Of a stretch of DNA of 64,000 bases, positions 54,644-63,202 are shown piece after piece. Under the pieces are notes generated by a model. The model made no database searches. It was not told the origin of the DNA and worked only from the letters and a program-made list of their open reading frames with translations. Source of the DNA: Halomonas sp. 328 (GTDB lineage Bacteria > Pseudomonadota > Gammaproteobacteria > Pseudomonadales > Halomonadaceae); NCBI RefSeq assembly GCF_015645095.1, contig NZ_JADOTW010000007.1, positions 1-64,000 on the forward strand, in the 5' to 3' direction. Every line of letters starts with the position of its first letter. The stretch's first letter is position 1. A program made the position numbers and the translations under genes.

Positions 54644-55627
54644 ATGCGACTCCTCAAGACGCTGACACTGGTCACCGCCGCGGCTTCCCTGGCCCTGGTT
54701 TCCCTCCATGCCCAGGCGCGGGACTTCCGCCTGGGCTTGATCACCCCGCCCCAGCACCTGTGGAGCACCGAGGCCGAGGCCTTCGCCGAGAGCCTGCATG
54801 AGCGCTCCGGCGGCGAGCATAGCGTCAGCGTTTTCCCCGGCCAGCAGCTCGGCAACGAGGCGCAGATGGTCCAGCAGCTGCAGACCGGGGCGCTCGACAT
54901 GGCCTTCCTGACCATCGCCGAGATCTCCAACCGGATTCCCGACTTCGGTGCCCTCTACGCCCCCTACCTGGTGGGTGGCGTGGATCACGCCGCGGCCCTG
55001 CTGCGTTCCGACACCGCCGCCGAGCTGCTCGAGCTGATGCCCGCCGAAGTGGGCCTGGTGGGGCTGGGCTACGGCATGGTGGGCATGCGTCAGGTGCTCA
55101 GCCGCAGTCCCATCGAGAGCCTGGATGACTTCCGCGGCAAGCGCCTGCGCATCACCCCCTTCGAGCCGATCCGCGACTTCTACACCGCCACCGGGGCGGC
55201 GCCCGCGCCGATGCCGCTGCTCGAGGTCTATGACGCCCTGGCCAACGGCCAGGTGGATGCCATCGACATGGACTTCGATTCGATCCTGATCCTCAAATTT
55301 CACGAGCAGGCCAATCACCTGCTGATCTCCAACCATATGATGTTCCCCATGGTGGGGGTGGTCTCGGGGCGGGTGTGGCGCGAGCTCTCCGCCGAAGACC
55401 GCGAGCTGATCGAGACCACCATGGCCGAGCACCTGGAGAACGTGTTGAGCGGCTTCCAGGCGATGGATGCCGCCCAGGAGGCGGAGATCCGCGAGCTGGA
55501 TATTCGGATCACCGAGGCGGACGCCGATTTCTTCCGTGAGGCCATCACCGAGTGGGAGGCCACCTGGGGAGAGAAGGCGCCCAGCCTCGAGGCGCTGCGC
55601 GAAGAAGCCGAGCGCCTGCGGCAGTAA
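54644..55627 (+). CDS. dctP: TRAP transporter substrate-binding protein DctP
   Basis: 327 residues from the ATG at 54644. A signal peptide (LTLVTAAASLALVSLHAQA) precedes the DctP fold: LITPPQHLWSTEAEAFAESL, SVSVFPGQQLGNEAQMVQQL, TGALDMAFLTIAEISNRIPD, FRGKRLRITPFEPIRDFYTA and VYDALANGQVDAIDMDF. The R-x-R-I-T-P arginine that holds the carboxylate of the ligand is present. It binds an organic acid in the periplasm and delivers it to the membrane subunits. Followed by dctQ after 9 bp. Confidence 0.93.
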   Translation: MRLLKTLTLVTAAASLALVSLHAQARDFRLGLITPPQHLWSTEAEAFAESLHERSGGEHSVSVFPGQQLGNEAQMVQQLQTGALDMAFLTIAEISNRIPDFGALYAPYLVGGVDHAAALLRSDTAAELLELMPAEVGLVGLGYGMVGMRQVLSRSPIESLDDFRGKRLRITPFEPIRDFYTATGAAPAPMPLLEVYDALANGQVDAIDMDFDSILILKFHEQANHLLISNHMMFPMVGVVSGRVWRELSAEDRELIETTMAEHLENVLSGFQAMDAAQEAEIRELDIRITEADADFFREAITEWEATWGEKAPSLEALREEAERLRQ

Positions 55628-55636
55628 GGCGGCGCC

Positions 55637-56167
55637 ATGTTCGCGCGACTCTCCCGGCGCCTCGCCCGTGGCGAGGAGATCGCCGCCGCCGCCCTGGCGG
55701 CGGCGGTGACCCTGCTGATCCTCATCAATGTGGCCTTCCGCGCCGCCGGCCATCCCCTCTACTGGGTCAGCGAGCTGGCCATCTACGCCATGATCTGGAT
55801 GACCTTCCTGATCTCCGGCGTGGTGCTCAAGCGCCGCCAGGGCATCGCCGTGACCCTGCTGGTGGATGCCCTGCCGCGGCTGCCCCGCTACCTGCTGGGG
55901 CGCTTCGTGGACCTCACGGTGCTGGGCTTCGCGCTGCTGATGCTATGGCTCTGCTGGCGCTGGTTCGAGCCCCTGGCCCTGGCCCGCAGCGGCTTCGACG
56001 TGCGCGCCTTCCAGGGCGAGACCTTCAACTTCATCTATGCCGAGAACACCTCGACCCTGGGCATCAGGAAGTTCTGGGTGTGGCTGATCCTGCCCTGGTT
56101 CGCCCTGTCGCTGACCCTGCATGGGCTGGTTAATCTGGTGACGGGGTGGCGCTCTACCGGCGCCTAA
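55637..56167 (+). CDS. dctQ: TRAP transporter small permease DctQ
   Basis: 176 residues with four hydrophobic segments (IAAAALAAAVTLLILINVAF, IYAMIWMTFLISGVVL, VDLTVLGFALLMLWLCW, VWLILPWFALSLTLHGLVNL), the layout of the small TRAP membrane subunit; the VSELAIYAMIWMTFLISGVV stretch is typical. The large permease DctM normally follows, but here the next gene is convergent and belongs to another family. The stop overlaps that gene by 4 bp. Confidence 0.9.
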   Translation: MFARLSRRLARGEEIAAAALAAAVTLLILINVAFRAAGHPLYWVSELAIYAMIWMTFLISGVVLKRRQGIAVTLLVDALPRLPRYLLGRFVDLTVLGFALLMLWLCWRWFEPLALARSGFDVRAFQGETFNFIYAENTSTLGIRKFWVWLILPWFALSLTLHGLVNLVTGWRSTGA

Positions 56168-57045
56168 CGGCTGGCGGTCAGGCTGCCCGTCACCACCAGT
56201 GCCGCGGCCAGCGGCAGGCGCCAGTCCGGCGTGGTGACGCCGGCCAGCACCAGGAAGAGGGTGGCGAGCACCGGGACGGCGTGGGCCAGGTTGCCGAGCC
56301 GGTGGGCCTGGGGGTCGCGCAGGGCGCGATCCCAGGCCAGCATGGCCAGGCCATAGGGGCCCAGGCCCAGGGTGGCGGTGATGACAAGGGTCTCCGCCGA
56401 GGGCAGGGCGGTGGCGCCTTCCAGGGCCAGGCTGGCGGCGCCGGTGATCAGGCTGGCAATGAGCAGCAGGTGGGGCATGCGCCCGCCCAGCCGCCAGGCC
56501 GGCACCTGGCAGGCCAGGGAGTAGAGCGCCCAGCACAGGGCCGTGATCCCGGCCAGGCCATAGCCGCCCCAGGCGCCGGAAGCGCCACCGGCCAGCGCCT
56601 GGGGCGCCACCAGCAGGGCGGCACCGCTGAAGGCCAGGCCGGCACCGACCAGGGTGGTGGCCGGCAGCCGCCCCAGCGCCAGGCGGCGGCTGGCCAGCAG
56701 GAAGAGCACCGGCCAGGTGTAGAGGATCAGCGCCGCCTCCTCGGCGGGGGCGCGGGTAAAGGCGGCGAAGCCGGCGCCCACCGCCCCGGCGATCAGCAGT
56801 GGTACCCCCAGATGGACCATCAGGGCCTGCCCCCAGGGGAGCGGGGCGTCGTGGCGATGCCGGCGTGCCATGGGCAGGGTGCCCAGGGCGCCGGCCAGCA
56901 GCGCCAGGGTCGCCAGGCGCAGTGGCGGCAGCGCCTCGGCGAGACCGGCCAGCAGCGGTACCAGGGCCCAGAGCAGCACCGCCAGGCCGGCGGCGGCGGG
57001 GCCCTGCCAGGTGGAGAGATGGCGTGCGGAAGTCACTGTCTGCAT
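56164..57045 (-). CDS. EamA/DMT family transporter
   Basis: 293 residues from the ATG at 57045 after AGGAGG; the open frame upstream runs into the divergent LysR promoter and is not used. Ten hydrophobic segments with the internal EamA duplication (two domains of five helices): YTWPVLFLLASRRLALGRLP ends the first half and ATLGLGPYGLAMLAWDRALR belongs to the second. Resembles YddG-type aromatic amino acid exporters. Divergent from a LysR gene that is its probable regulator. Confidence 0.88.
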   Translation of the reverse strand: MQTVTSARHLSTWQGPAAAGLAVLLWALVPLLAGLAEALPPLRLATLALLAGALGTLPMARRHRHDAPLPWGQALMVHLGVPLLIAGAVGAGFAAFTRAPAEEAALILYTWPVLFLLASRRLALGRLPATTLVGAGLAFSGAALLVAPQALAGGASGAWGGYGLAGITALCWALYSLACQVPAWRLGGRMPHLLLIASLITGAASLALEGATALPSAETLVITATLGLGPYGLAMLAWDRALRDPQAHRLGNLAHAVPVLATLFLVLAGVTTPDWRLPLAAALVVTGSLTASR

Positions 57046-57148
57046 GGTCGAGCCTCCTGGCGGGGATGACGAGAGCAGCCTATCCATCCCATACTCATCA
57101 TAAAATCGATCTTTTTTGATCCAATCCATCAAGCCTGGTGATGTATCG

Positions 57149-58015
57149 ATGCGTGCCGAGACCCTCGACCTGAGCCTGCTGCGCACCCTGGTGGCGGTGG
57201 CCGACACCGGCAGCGTGACCGCCGCGGCCCGGCGCCTGGCCTATACCCAGTCCACGGTGAGCATGCAGCTCTCGCGCCTGGAGGCCTTCCTCGACGTGGC
57301 GCTCCACGAGCGGGAGGGACGCCGCATCCGCTTCACCGCCGAGGGCCAGCGCCTGCTGGGCCATGCCCGTCGCCTGCTCGCCCTCAACGACGAGGCCCTG
57401 GCCGATATGCGGACGCGCCGGGTGGTGGGGGAGCTGACCCTGGGGATTCCCGAGGACTATGCGTCCCTGTTGACCTCGGTGTTTGCCTATTTCCACCAGC
57501 TCTACCCGGAGGTGAGCCTGCAGGTGGTCTGTGCCACCAGCGCCGACCTGGTGGCGCGAGTGCGCCGGGGCGAGCTGGACCTGGCCCTGGTGACTCGCCA
57601 GCGCCACTCGCCGGGGGGCGAGGTGATTCGTCGCGAGCCCCTGGCCTGGGCGGTGGGCGGCCAACGGCAGCCCTCCTTGGAGGATCCCCTGCCGCTGGCG
57701 CTCTACTCGCCGGGGGCGGACCTGTTCCGCGAGGTGGCCGAGCAGGTACTGGCCGCTGCTGGACGCGACTGGCGCCTCGCCTATACCAGTCAGTCGATGA
57801 CCGGGCTGACGCCGGTGGTGCAGGCAGGCCTGGCCATCGTGGTGGTGACCCGGAGCATGCTGACGCCGGAGCTGCGGGTGCTGGAGGCGAGCAGCGGCCT
57901 GCCGCCCCTGCCCGCCGTGGAGCTGGCCCTGCACCGGCCGCCGCATCGTCCTTCCGAGCCCGCCCGGCGCCTGGCCGAACTGATTCGCGAGCAGCTCTCG
58001 CCCGGCAGTGACTGA
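57149..58015 (+). CDS. LysR family transcriptional regulator
   Basis: 288 residues from the ATG at 57149, a likelier start than the ATTG-led extension at 57116. The N-terminal winged helix-turn-helix is LLRTLVAVADTGSVTAAARR then YTQSTVSMQLSRLEAFL, followed by the two-lobed effector domain (GELTLGIPEDYASLLTSVFA, RVRRGELDLALVT). It is divergent from the EamA gene; the 103 bp between hold GATCTTTTTTGATC-like symmetry that may be its binding site. Controlled export of an amino acid is a reasonable guess. Confidence 0.92.
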   Translation: MRAETLDLSLLRTLVAVADTGSVTAAARRLAYTQSTVSMQLSRLEAFLDVALHEREGRRIRFTAEGQRLLGHARRLLALNDEALADMRTRRVVGELTLGIPEDYASLLTSVFAYFHQLYPEVSLQVVCATSADLVARVRRGELDLALVTRQRHSPGGEVIRREPLAWAVGGQRQPSLEDPLPLALYSPGADLFREVAEQVLAAAGRDWRLAYTSQSMTGLTPVVQAGLAIVVVTRSMLTPELRVLEASSGLPPLPAVELALHRPPHRPSEPARRLAELIREQLSPGSD

Positions 58016-58060
58016 TGTCGTGAGTTGATCAGTCGCAGGCAATCACGTCGGAATGGCTGA

Positions 58061-58250
58061 GGGGCGCTGGGGACAGCTGGAGCAAAGCGTCTTTTCAGGG
58101 GTGAGGAAGCCCCTTCCGAACGGGTAGGCCATGGATGGCCTACCCCGGTCCTGAAAGCGAAGCAGGACAGCGTAGCGCCTCAGGAAAAAGTCGAGCGCCC
58201 AGGGAGGGGTTCACAGCGTCTTTGCGAAGGCTTGTCCCCAGGGTAGCCCC
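58061..58250. repeat. 190-bp palindromic noncoding element
   Basis: This fills most of the 339-bp gap between the LysR gene and selO. The outer arms are imperfect inverted repeats (58061-58093, with GGGGACA and GCAAAG, against 58214-58250, with CTTTGCGAAGGCTTGTCCCC). An inner perfect hairpin pairs GGGTAGGCCAT (58122-58132) with ATGGCCTACCC (58135-58145). There is no good coding frame. It may be a mobile palindromic element or a structured RNA; no known RNA family was recognised. The remaining 100 bp before selO look like an ordinary promoter region. Confidence 0.6.
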
Positions 58251-58354
58251 GGGCCTCAACAGAGGGGAGCATTACCCGAGCGGGGTGGGGAATGGTGGCC
58301 AGCCTTCGTGGTCATCCGTAGAGTAAGCGCCATTATCCGATTGCGGAGCCTGCC

Positions 58355-59824
58355 ATGTTTCCCGACTTCACCCTGCGCTATGCCCGCCTGCCGGCGCACT
58401 TCTACGAGCCCTTCACCCCCGTCCCGGTGGCGGCGCCGCGGCTGTTTGCCTTCAACCGCCCGCTGGCCGAGGAGCTGGGCTTCGATTTGACCGCCTTCGA
58501 CGAGGCCCAGGCCACCGCCTGGTTCTCCGGCAATGCCGTGCCTCCCGGTGCCGAGCCCCTCGCCCAGGCCTATGCCGGCCACCAGTTCGGCGGCTTCAAT
58601 CCGCGCCTCGGCGATGGCCGGGCGGTGCTGCTGGGAGAGGTCACCGACCGGGACGGGCGGCTCAGGGATATCCAGCTCAAGGGTGCCGGGCGCACGCCCT
58701 TTTCGCGGGGGGGCGACGGTCGCTCGCCGCTGGGGCCGGTGCTGCGGGAGTACCTGGTGAGCGAGGCGATGCATCGCCTCGGCGTGCCCACCACCCGGGC
58801 CCTGGCGGCGGTGACCAGCGGCGAGCGGGTGTTCCGCGGCGTGCCGGAGCCCGGCGCCATCCTGACCCGGGTGGCCTCGAGCCATATCCGCGTGGGGACC
58901 TTCCAGTACTTCGCCGCCCGGGGCGACCAGGAGGCGGTGAAGACCCTCGCCGACCTGGTGATCGAGCGTCACTATCCGAGCCTGCGCGAGGAGGCGGCGG
59001 GCGAGCGCTACCTGGCCCTGGTGGCGGCGGTCCAGGCCCGGCAGATCCGCCTGGTGGCCCAATGGATGGGGCTCGGCTTTATCCACGGGGTGATGAACAC
59101 CGACAACTGCAGTATCGCCGGCGAGACCATCGACTATGGCCCCTGTGCCTTCATGGAGGCCTACGACCCCCGCACGGTGTTCAGCTCGGTGGACGATGGC
59201 GGCCGCTACGCCTATCGCAACCAGCCGTGGATCGCCCAGTGGAACCTGGCGCGCCTGGCCGAGACATTGCTGCCGCTGATCGACGACGACCATGAGCGTG
59301 CCGTGGCTCGGGCCACCGAGCTGATCCAGGCTTATGAATCGGACTACGAGGCCGAGTGGCTGGCGGTCTTCCGCACCAAGCTGGGGCTGACGCAGGCCGA
59401 AGCGGGCGATCAGGCGCTGGTCGAGGCCCTGCTCGAGGCGCTGCAGGCCGGCCACGCCGACTTTACCCTGAGCTTCCGGTACCTTGCCGAGGCGGTCGAG
59501 GCAGACAGCCCGGCGCTGCTCGAGCGGTTCGAGAACGACGCGGCGTTGCGCCGCTGGCTGCCCCGCTGGCGCGAGCGTCTCACGCGGGAAGGCGTCGATG
59601 CGTCCGCCATCGCCGAACGGATGACGGCGGTGAACCCGCTCTATATTCCCCGCAATCACCAGGTGGCGGCGGCGATTGCCGCCGCGGAGGACGACGACTT
59701 CGCCCCCTTCGAGGCCCTGCGCCAGGTGCTCGCCGAGCCCTTCGCCGAGCAGCCCGGTCGTGACGCCTATGCGCGGCCCGCGGCCCCCGCCGAGCGGGTC
59801 TTCCGCACCTTCTGCGGTACCTGA
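58355..59824 (+). CDS. selO: Protein adenylyltransferase SelO (YdiU)
   Basis: 489 residues of the SelO pseudokinase family, which transfers AMP to Ser, Thr and Tyr of proteins and takes part in the oxidative stress response. Recognised by AYAGHQFGGFNPRLGDGRAV, DIQLKGAGRTPFSRGGDGRS (active-site Lys near residue 109), SHIRVGTFQYFAARGD, and HGVMNTDNCSIAGETIDYGP with the metal-binding N and D near residue 245. The end is TFCGT: a Cys third from the end where animal SelO has selenocysteine. Length matches bacterial SelO. Followed 9 bp later by a LysR gene. Confidence 0.95.
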   Translation: MFPDFTLRYARLPAHFYEPFTPVPVAAPRLFAFNRPLAEELGFDLTAFDEAQATAWFSGNAVPPGAEPLAQAYAGHQFGGFNPRLGDGRAVLLGEVTDRDGRLRDIQLKGAGRTPFSRGGDGRSPLGPVLREYLVSEAMHRLGVPTTRALAAVTSGERVFRGVPEPGAILTRVASSHIRVGTFQYFAARGDQEAVKTLADLVIERHYPSLREEAAGERYLALVAAVQARQIRLVAQWMGLGFIHGVMNTDNCSIAGETIDYGPCAFMEAYDPRTVFSSVDDGGRYAYRNQPWIAQWNLARLAETLLPLIDDDHERAVARATELIQAYESDYEAEWLAVFRTKLGLTQAEAGDQALVEALLEALQAGHADFTLSFRYLAEAVEADSPALLERFENDAALRRWLPRWRERLTREGVDASAIAERMTAVNPLYIPRNHQVAAAIAAAEDDDFAPFEALRQVLAEPFAEQPGRDAYARPAAPAERVFRTFCGT

Positions 59825-59833
59825 GGCCAGGCC

Positions 59834-60802
59834 ATGAAATACACCGATATCTCCATTGCCCGTAAGCTCAAGTTCCACCAGCTGATGGTGCTCGATCAGG
59901 TGGTGCAGAGCGGCTCCATGCTGCGCGCCGCCCAGGCCCTCAACCTGACCCAGCCGGCGGTCACCAAGGTGATCCACGACCTGGAGGCCTACTTCGATGC
60001 GCCCCTGCTGGTCCGCGGCAACCGGGGCGTCAGGCCCACCGAGCTGGGCGAGCTGGTGCTCAAGCGCGCCAAGGGGCTGCTCGCCGAGCTGCGCAGCCTT
60101 ACCGATGAGGTCAATGCCTTCCAGGAAGGCACCAGCGGCCAGGTGGTGGTGGGCACCCTGATCTCGGCGTCGGTATCGCTGCTGCCCAGGGCGATCCGTC
60201 TGCTCAAGCAGCGGGCGCCAGGGGTGATGGTGTCGCTGCGGGTGGGACAGATGGATCAGCTCTTCCCGGCCCTGGCGGTGGGAGATCTCGACCTGGTGGT
60301 AGGGCGCATCCCCGATGACTGGCAGTGGCGGGACGAGGCCGCCGAGCTGTCGGTGGCATCGCTCTACAACGAGGGGCTCAGCGTGGTGGCGGGGGCCGAT
60401 CATCCCCTGCATGGCGAGTCGGCGCTGCGCCTGTCGGACCTGCAGGGCTACCCCTGGGTGCTGCCGACCCGGGAGTCGCTGCTCAGGCGCACCGCCGACC
60501 GGCTCTTCGCCGGGGCGGGGCTGAGCATGCCGCAGAATGTGGTGGAGTCCCTCTCCATCCTCACCAACCTGGCGTTGATGCAGGATCAGCAGACCATCGC
60601 CTTGATGCCCCAGGAGGCGGCGCGACCCTTTACCGAGGCGGGGTTGCTCAAGGCGTTCGACCTGGGCGAGTCGCTGGTCTTCGGTGATATCGGCTGCTTC
60701 TTCGCCTCGGGGCGGGAGCTGGGGCCGGCGGCGCGGCTATTCCGCGAATGCCTGGAGCGGGTGAGCGAGGCCGATGGTGGGCCGTTGCTCCCTGGTATTT
60801 AA
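59834..60802 (+). CDS. LysR family regulator (PcaQ/GbpR-like)
   Basis: 322 residues. The N-terminus KLKFHQLMVLDQVVQSGSML then RAAQALNLTQPAVTKVIHDL is the longer, HQL-type start seen in the PcaQ/GbpR subgroup, which controls aromatic or sugar catabolism. The effector domain (GQVVVGTLISASVSLLPRAI, GDLDLVVGRIP) is complete. It lies 98 bp upstream of the meta-cleavage genes on the same strand and is the likely activator. The gap has AT-rich TTTTATTATCGATTAATA, a plausible promoter or LysR site. Confidence 0.9.
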   Translation: MKYTDISIARKLKFHQLMVLDQVVQSGSMLRAAQALNLTQPAVTKVIHDLEAYFDAPLLVRGNRGVRPTELGELVLKRAKGLLAELRSLTDEVNAFQEGTSGQVVVGTLISASVSLLPRAIRLLKQRAPGVMVSLRVGQMDQLFPALAVGDLDLVVGRIPDDWQWRDEAAELSVASLYNEGLSVVAGADHPLHGESALRLSDLQGYPWVLPTRESLLRRTADRLFAGAGLSMPQNVVESLSILTNLALMQDQQTIALMPQEAARPFTEAGLLKAFDLGESLVFGDIGCFFASGRELGPAARLFRECLERVSEADGGPLLPGI

Positions 60803-60900
60803 ACTGGGAATATCTGAAGCCTCTAGTTTTATTATCGATTAATACCCGCTCTGGCTAGACTCGATCCGAAACAAGCCATCACGCCGTTTCGGAGAAGACC

Positions 60901-62367
60901 GTGTCGACCCCAGCCCCCCAGCTCCTCAATTATGTCGGCGGTGAGTTTCTCGCCACCGACCAGACCTTCCCCAATATCTCGCCCATCGATGGCCGCCTGC
61001 TGAGCCGGGTCTGCGAGGCCGACGAGGCCCTGGTAGGCCGTGCCGTGGCCGCCGCCAAGGCCGCCCAGTCGGGCCCCTGGGGGCGTACCAGCGCCAGCGA
61101 GCGGGCCGATCTGTTGATGCGCATCGCCGATGGCATCGAAGGCCGTTTCGAGGAGTTCGTGGCCGCCGAGGTGGCCGACACCGGGCGCCCGGTGGAGCAG
61201 GCGCGGCGCCTGGATATCGCTCGCGGGGTGCACAACTTTCGCACCTTCGCCGAGCTGATTCGCCAGTCCGGCGGCGACTACTTCGAGATGCGCGCCGCCG
61301 ACGGCAGCGATGTCTTCAGCTACACGGTGCGCAAGCCCCATGGGGTGGTGGCGATCATCTCGCCCTGGAACCTGCCGATGCTGCTGCTCACCTGGAAGGT
61401 GGCGCCGGCCCTGGCCTGCGGCAACTCGGTGGTGGTCAAGCCCTCCGAGGAGTCCCCCTCCACCGCCACCCTGCTGGCCGAGGTGATCCACGCGGCGGGC
61501 CTGCCCGAGGGCGTCTTCAACCTGATTCATGGCTTCGGGCCGGGCTCCGCCGGCGAGTTCCTCACCAAGCACCCGGAGGTCGATGCCATCACCTTCACCG
61601 GCGAGTCGCGCACCGGCAGCGAGATCATGAAGGCGGCCGCCGACGGCGTGCGGGACGTCTCCTTCGAGCTGGGCGGCAAGAACGCCGCCGTGGTCTTCGC
61701 CGACTGCGACTTCGAGGCGGCGGTGGCCGGCGTGGCCCGCTCCAGTTTCACCAACTCGGGCCAGGTCTGTCTCTGCTCGGAGCGGGTCTATGTGGAGCGC
61801 CCGATCTTCGAGCGCTTCGTGGCCGCCCTCAAGGCGAAGGCCGAGGGCCTCAAGATCGGTTACCCGGACGAGCCCGGCGTCGACATGGGCTCGATGATCT
61901 CTCGGCAGCACCGGGACAAGGTGCTCGGCTACTTCGACCTGGCCCGCGAGGAGGGCGCCACCCTGGTGACCGGTGGCGAGGTGCCCGAGTTCGGCGATGC
62001 CCGCGACCAGGGCGCCTATGTGCGTCCCACCATCTGGACCGGCCTGCCCGACGATGCCCGCTGCGTGCAGGAAGAGGTGTTCGGCCCGGTCTGCCATATC
62101 GCCCCCTTCGATCGTGAGGAGGAGGTGGTCGAGCGGGTCAACGGTACCGCCTATGGCCTCGCCACGGCGCTGTGGACCCGCGACCTGGGCCGCGCCCATC
62201 GCCTCTCCCGCCGGTTCCATGTGGGCATGGTGTGGGTCAATACCTGGTTCCTGCGCGACCTGCGCACCCCCTTCGGTGGCGCGCGTCTCTCCGGCCTGGG
62301 CCGGGAGGGGGGCCGTCACTCCCTCGATTTCTATTCCGAACTGACCACCATCTGCGTCAACCCCTGA
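60901..62367 (+). CDS. 2-hydroxymuconic semialdehyde dehydrogenase-type aldehyde dehydrogenase
   Basis: 488 residues, start GTG at 60901. ALDH signatures: [20 protein letters not shown], the general base in VSFELGGKN near residue 254 and the catalytic nucleophile in [15 protein letters not shown] near residue 288; the ending [20 protein letters not shown] is typical of the DmpC/XylG/aminomuconate semialdehyde group. It oxidises a ring-cleavage semialdehyde with NAD+ in the meta-cleavage pathway. Hydratase and acetaldehyde dehydrogenase genes follow, which supports this role; an aminomuconate substrate is the alternative. Confidence 0.9.
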   Translation: MSTPAPQLLNYVGGEFLATDQTFPNISPIDGRLLSRVCEADEALVGRAVAAAKAAQSGPWGRTSASERADLLMRIADGIEGRFEEFVAAEVADTGRPVEQARRLDIARGVHNFRTFAELIRQSGGDYFEMRAADGSDVFSYTVRKPHGVVAIISPWNLPMLLLTWKVAPALACGNSVVVKPSEESPSTATLLAEVIHAAGLPEGVFNLIHGFGPGSAGEFLTKHPEVDAITFTGESRTGSEIMKAAADGVRDVSFELGGKNAAVVFADCDFEAAVAGVARSSFTNSGQVCLCSERVYVERPIFERFVAALKAKAEGLKIGYPDEPGVDMGSMISRQHRDKVLGYFDLAREEGATLVTGGEVPEFGDARDQGAYVRPTIWTGLPDDARCVQEEVFGPVCHIAPFDREEEVVERVNGTAYGLATALWTRDLGRAHRLSRRFHVGMVWVNTWFLRDLRTPFGGARLSGLGREGGRHSLDFYSELTTICVNP

Positions 62368-62381
62368 GCGAGGAGATTCCC

Positions 62382-63191
62382 ATGCATACCGCCCTGATCG
62401 AGGCCGCCGAGCGCCTTCGCCAGGCCCAGGCCTCGGGCCGGCCCTGCGCGCCGGTGCGCGAGCTGATCGCCCGCGCCCAGGCCGAGGAAGACGGCGACCG
62501 GGTCGCCCTGGCCTACGCCGTCCAGCAGCACAATACCCGCCTGGCCGAGGCCCAGGGGCGCCGCCGGGTGGGCTTCAAGGTGGGGCTCACCTCCCGCGCC
62601 GTGCAGCGCCAGCTGGGGGTCGACCAGCCGGACTTCGGCGTGCTCTTCGCCGATATGGCCGCGGGTGATGGCCAGCCCATCGCCGCGGAGGCCGTGTTGC
62701 AGCCCAAGGTGGAGGCGGAGATCGCCCTGGTGCTGGGTCGGGACCTCGACCACGAGCGCCACACCCTGGCGGACCTGATCCGCGCCACCGACTTCGCCCT
62801 GCCGGCCATCGAGGTGGTGGGTAGCCGCATCGCCGACTGGGATATCCGCCTCGAGGACACCATCGCCGACAACGCCTCCTCCGGCTGCTTCGTGCTGGGC
62901 AGTCGCCCGGTCAGGCTCGAGGCCCTCGACCTGGTGCGCTGCGGCATGAAGATGACCCGCCGCGGCGAACCGGTCTCGGTGGGCGCCGGGGCCGCCTGTC
63001 TCGACAACCCCCTCAATGCCGCCGTCTGGCTGGCCGACACCATGGCCCGCTTCGACGAGCCGCTGCGGGCCGGCGACGTCCTGCTGACCGGTGCCCTGGG
63101 GCCCATGGTGGCCGCCGCGCCGGGGGATGTCTTCCAGGCCGACATTCAGGGGTTGGGCAGCGTGACCGCCGCCTTCGCCCAGTCACAGTGA
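62382..63191 (+). CDS. 2-keto-4-pentenoate hydratase
   Basis: 269 residues of the FAH-like hydratase family (DmpE, XylJ, MhpD). It adds water to 2-hydroxypenta-2,4-dienoate to give 4-hydroxy-2-oxovalerate. Family features: [35 protein letters not shown] (metal-binding acids), [31 protein letters not shown] and [20 protein letters not shown] at 62382 after GAGGAG, 14 bp after the dehydrogenase gene. Confidence 0.94.
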   Translation: MHTALIEAAERLRQAQASGRPCAPVRELIARAQAEEDGDRVALAYAVQQHNTRLAEAQGRRRVGFKVGLTSRAVQRQLGVDQPDFGVLFADMAAGDGQPIAAEAVLQPKVEAEIALVLGRDLDHERHTLADLIRATDFALPAIEVVGSRIADWDIRLEDTIADNASSGCFVLGSRPVRLEALDLVRCGMKMTRRGEPVSVGAGAACLDNPLNAAVWLADTMARFDEPLRAGDVLLTGALGPMVAAAPGDVFQADIQGLGSVTAAFAQSQ

Positions 63192-63202
63192 GGGGAGCGA
63201 CC

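Noticed and set aside
58355..59824. Selenocysteine in the bacterial SelO
   Set aside because: The residue at that position is encoded by TGC (Cys) in TTCTGCGGT; there is no in-frame TGA.
58256..60412. A 718-codon open frame on the minus strand
   Set aside because: It is antisense to selO and the LysR gene, both unmistakable. Long antisense frames are expected at this GC content, and its translation is a run of His, Gln, Gly and Arg without any domain.
60832..62319. A 495-codon minus-strand frame opposite the semialdehyde dehydrogenase
   Set aside because: The plus-strand product has all ALDH catalytic motifs. The antisense product is low-complexity and unrecognised.
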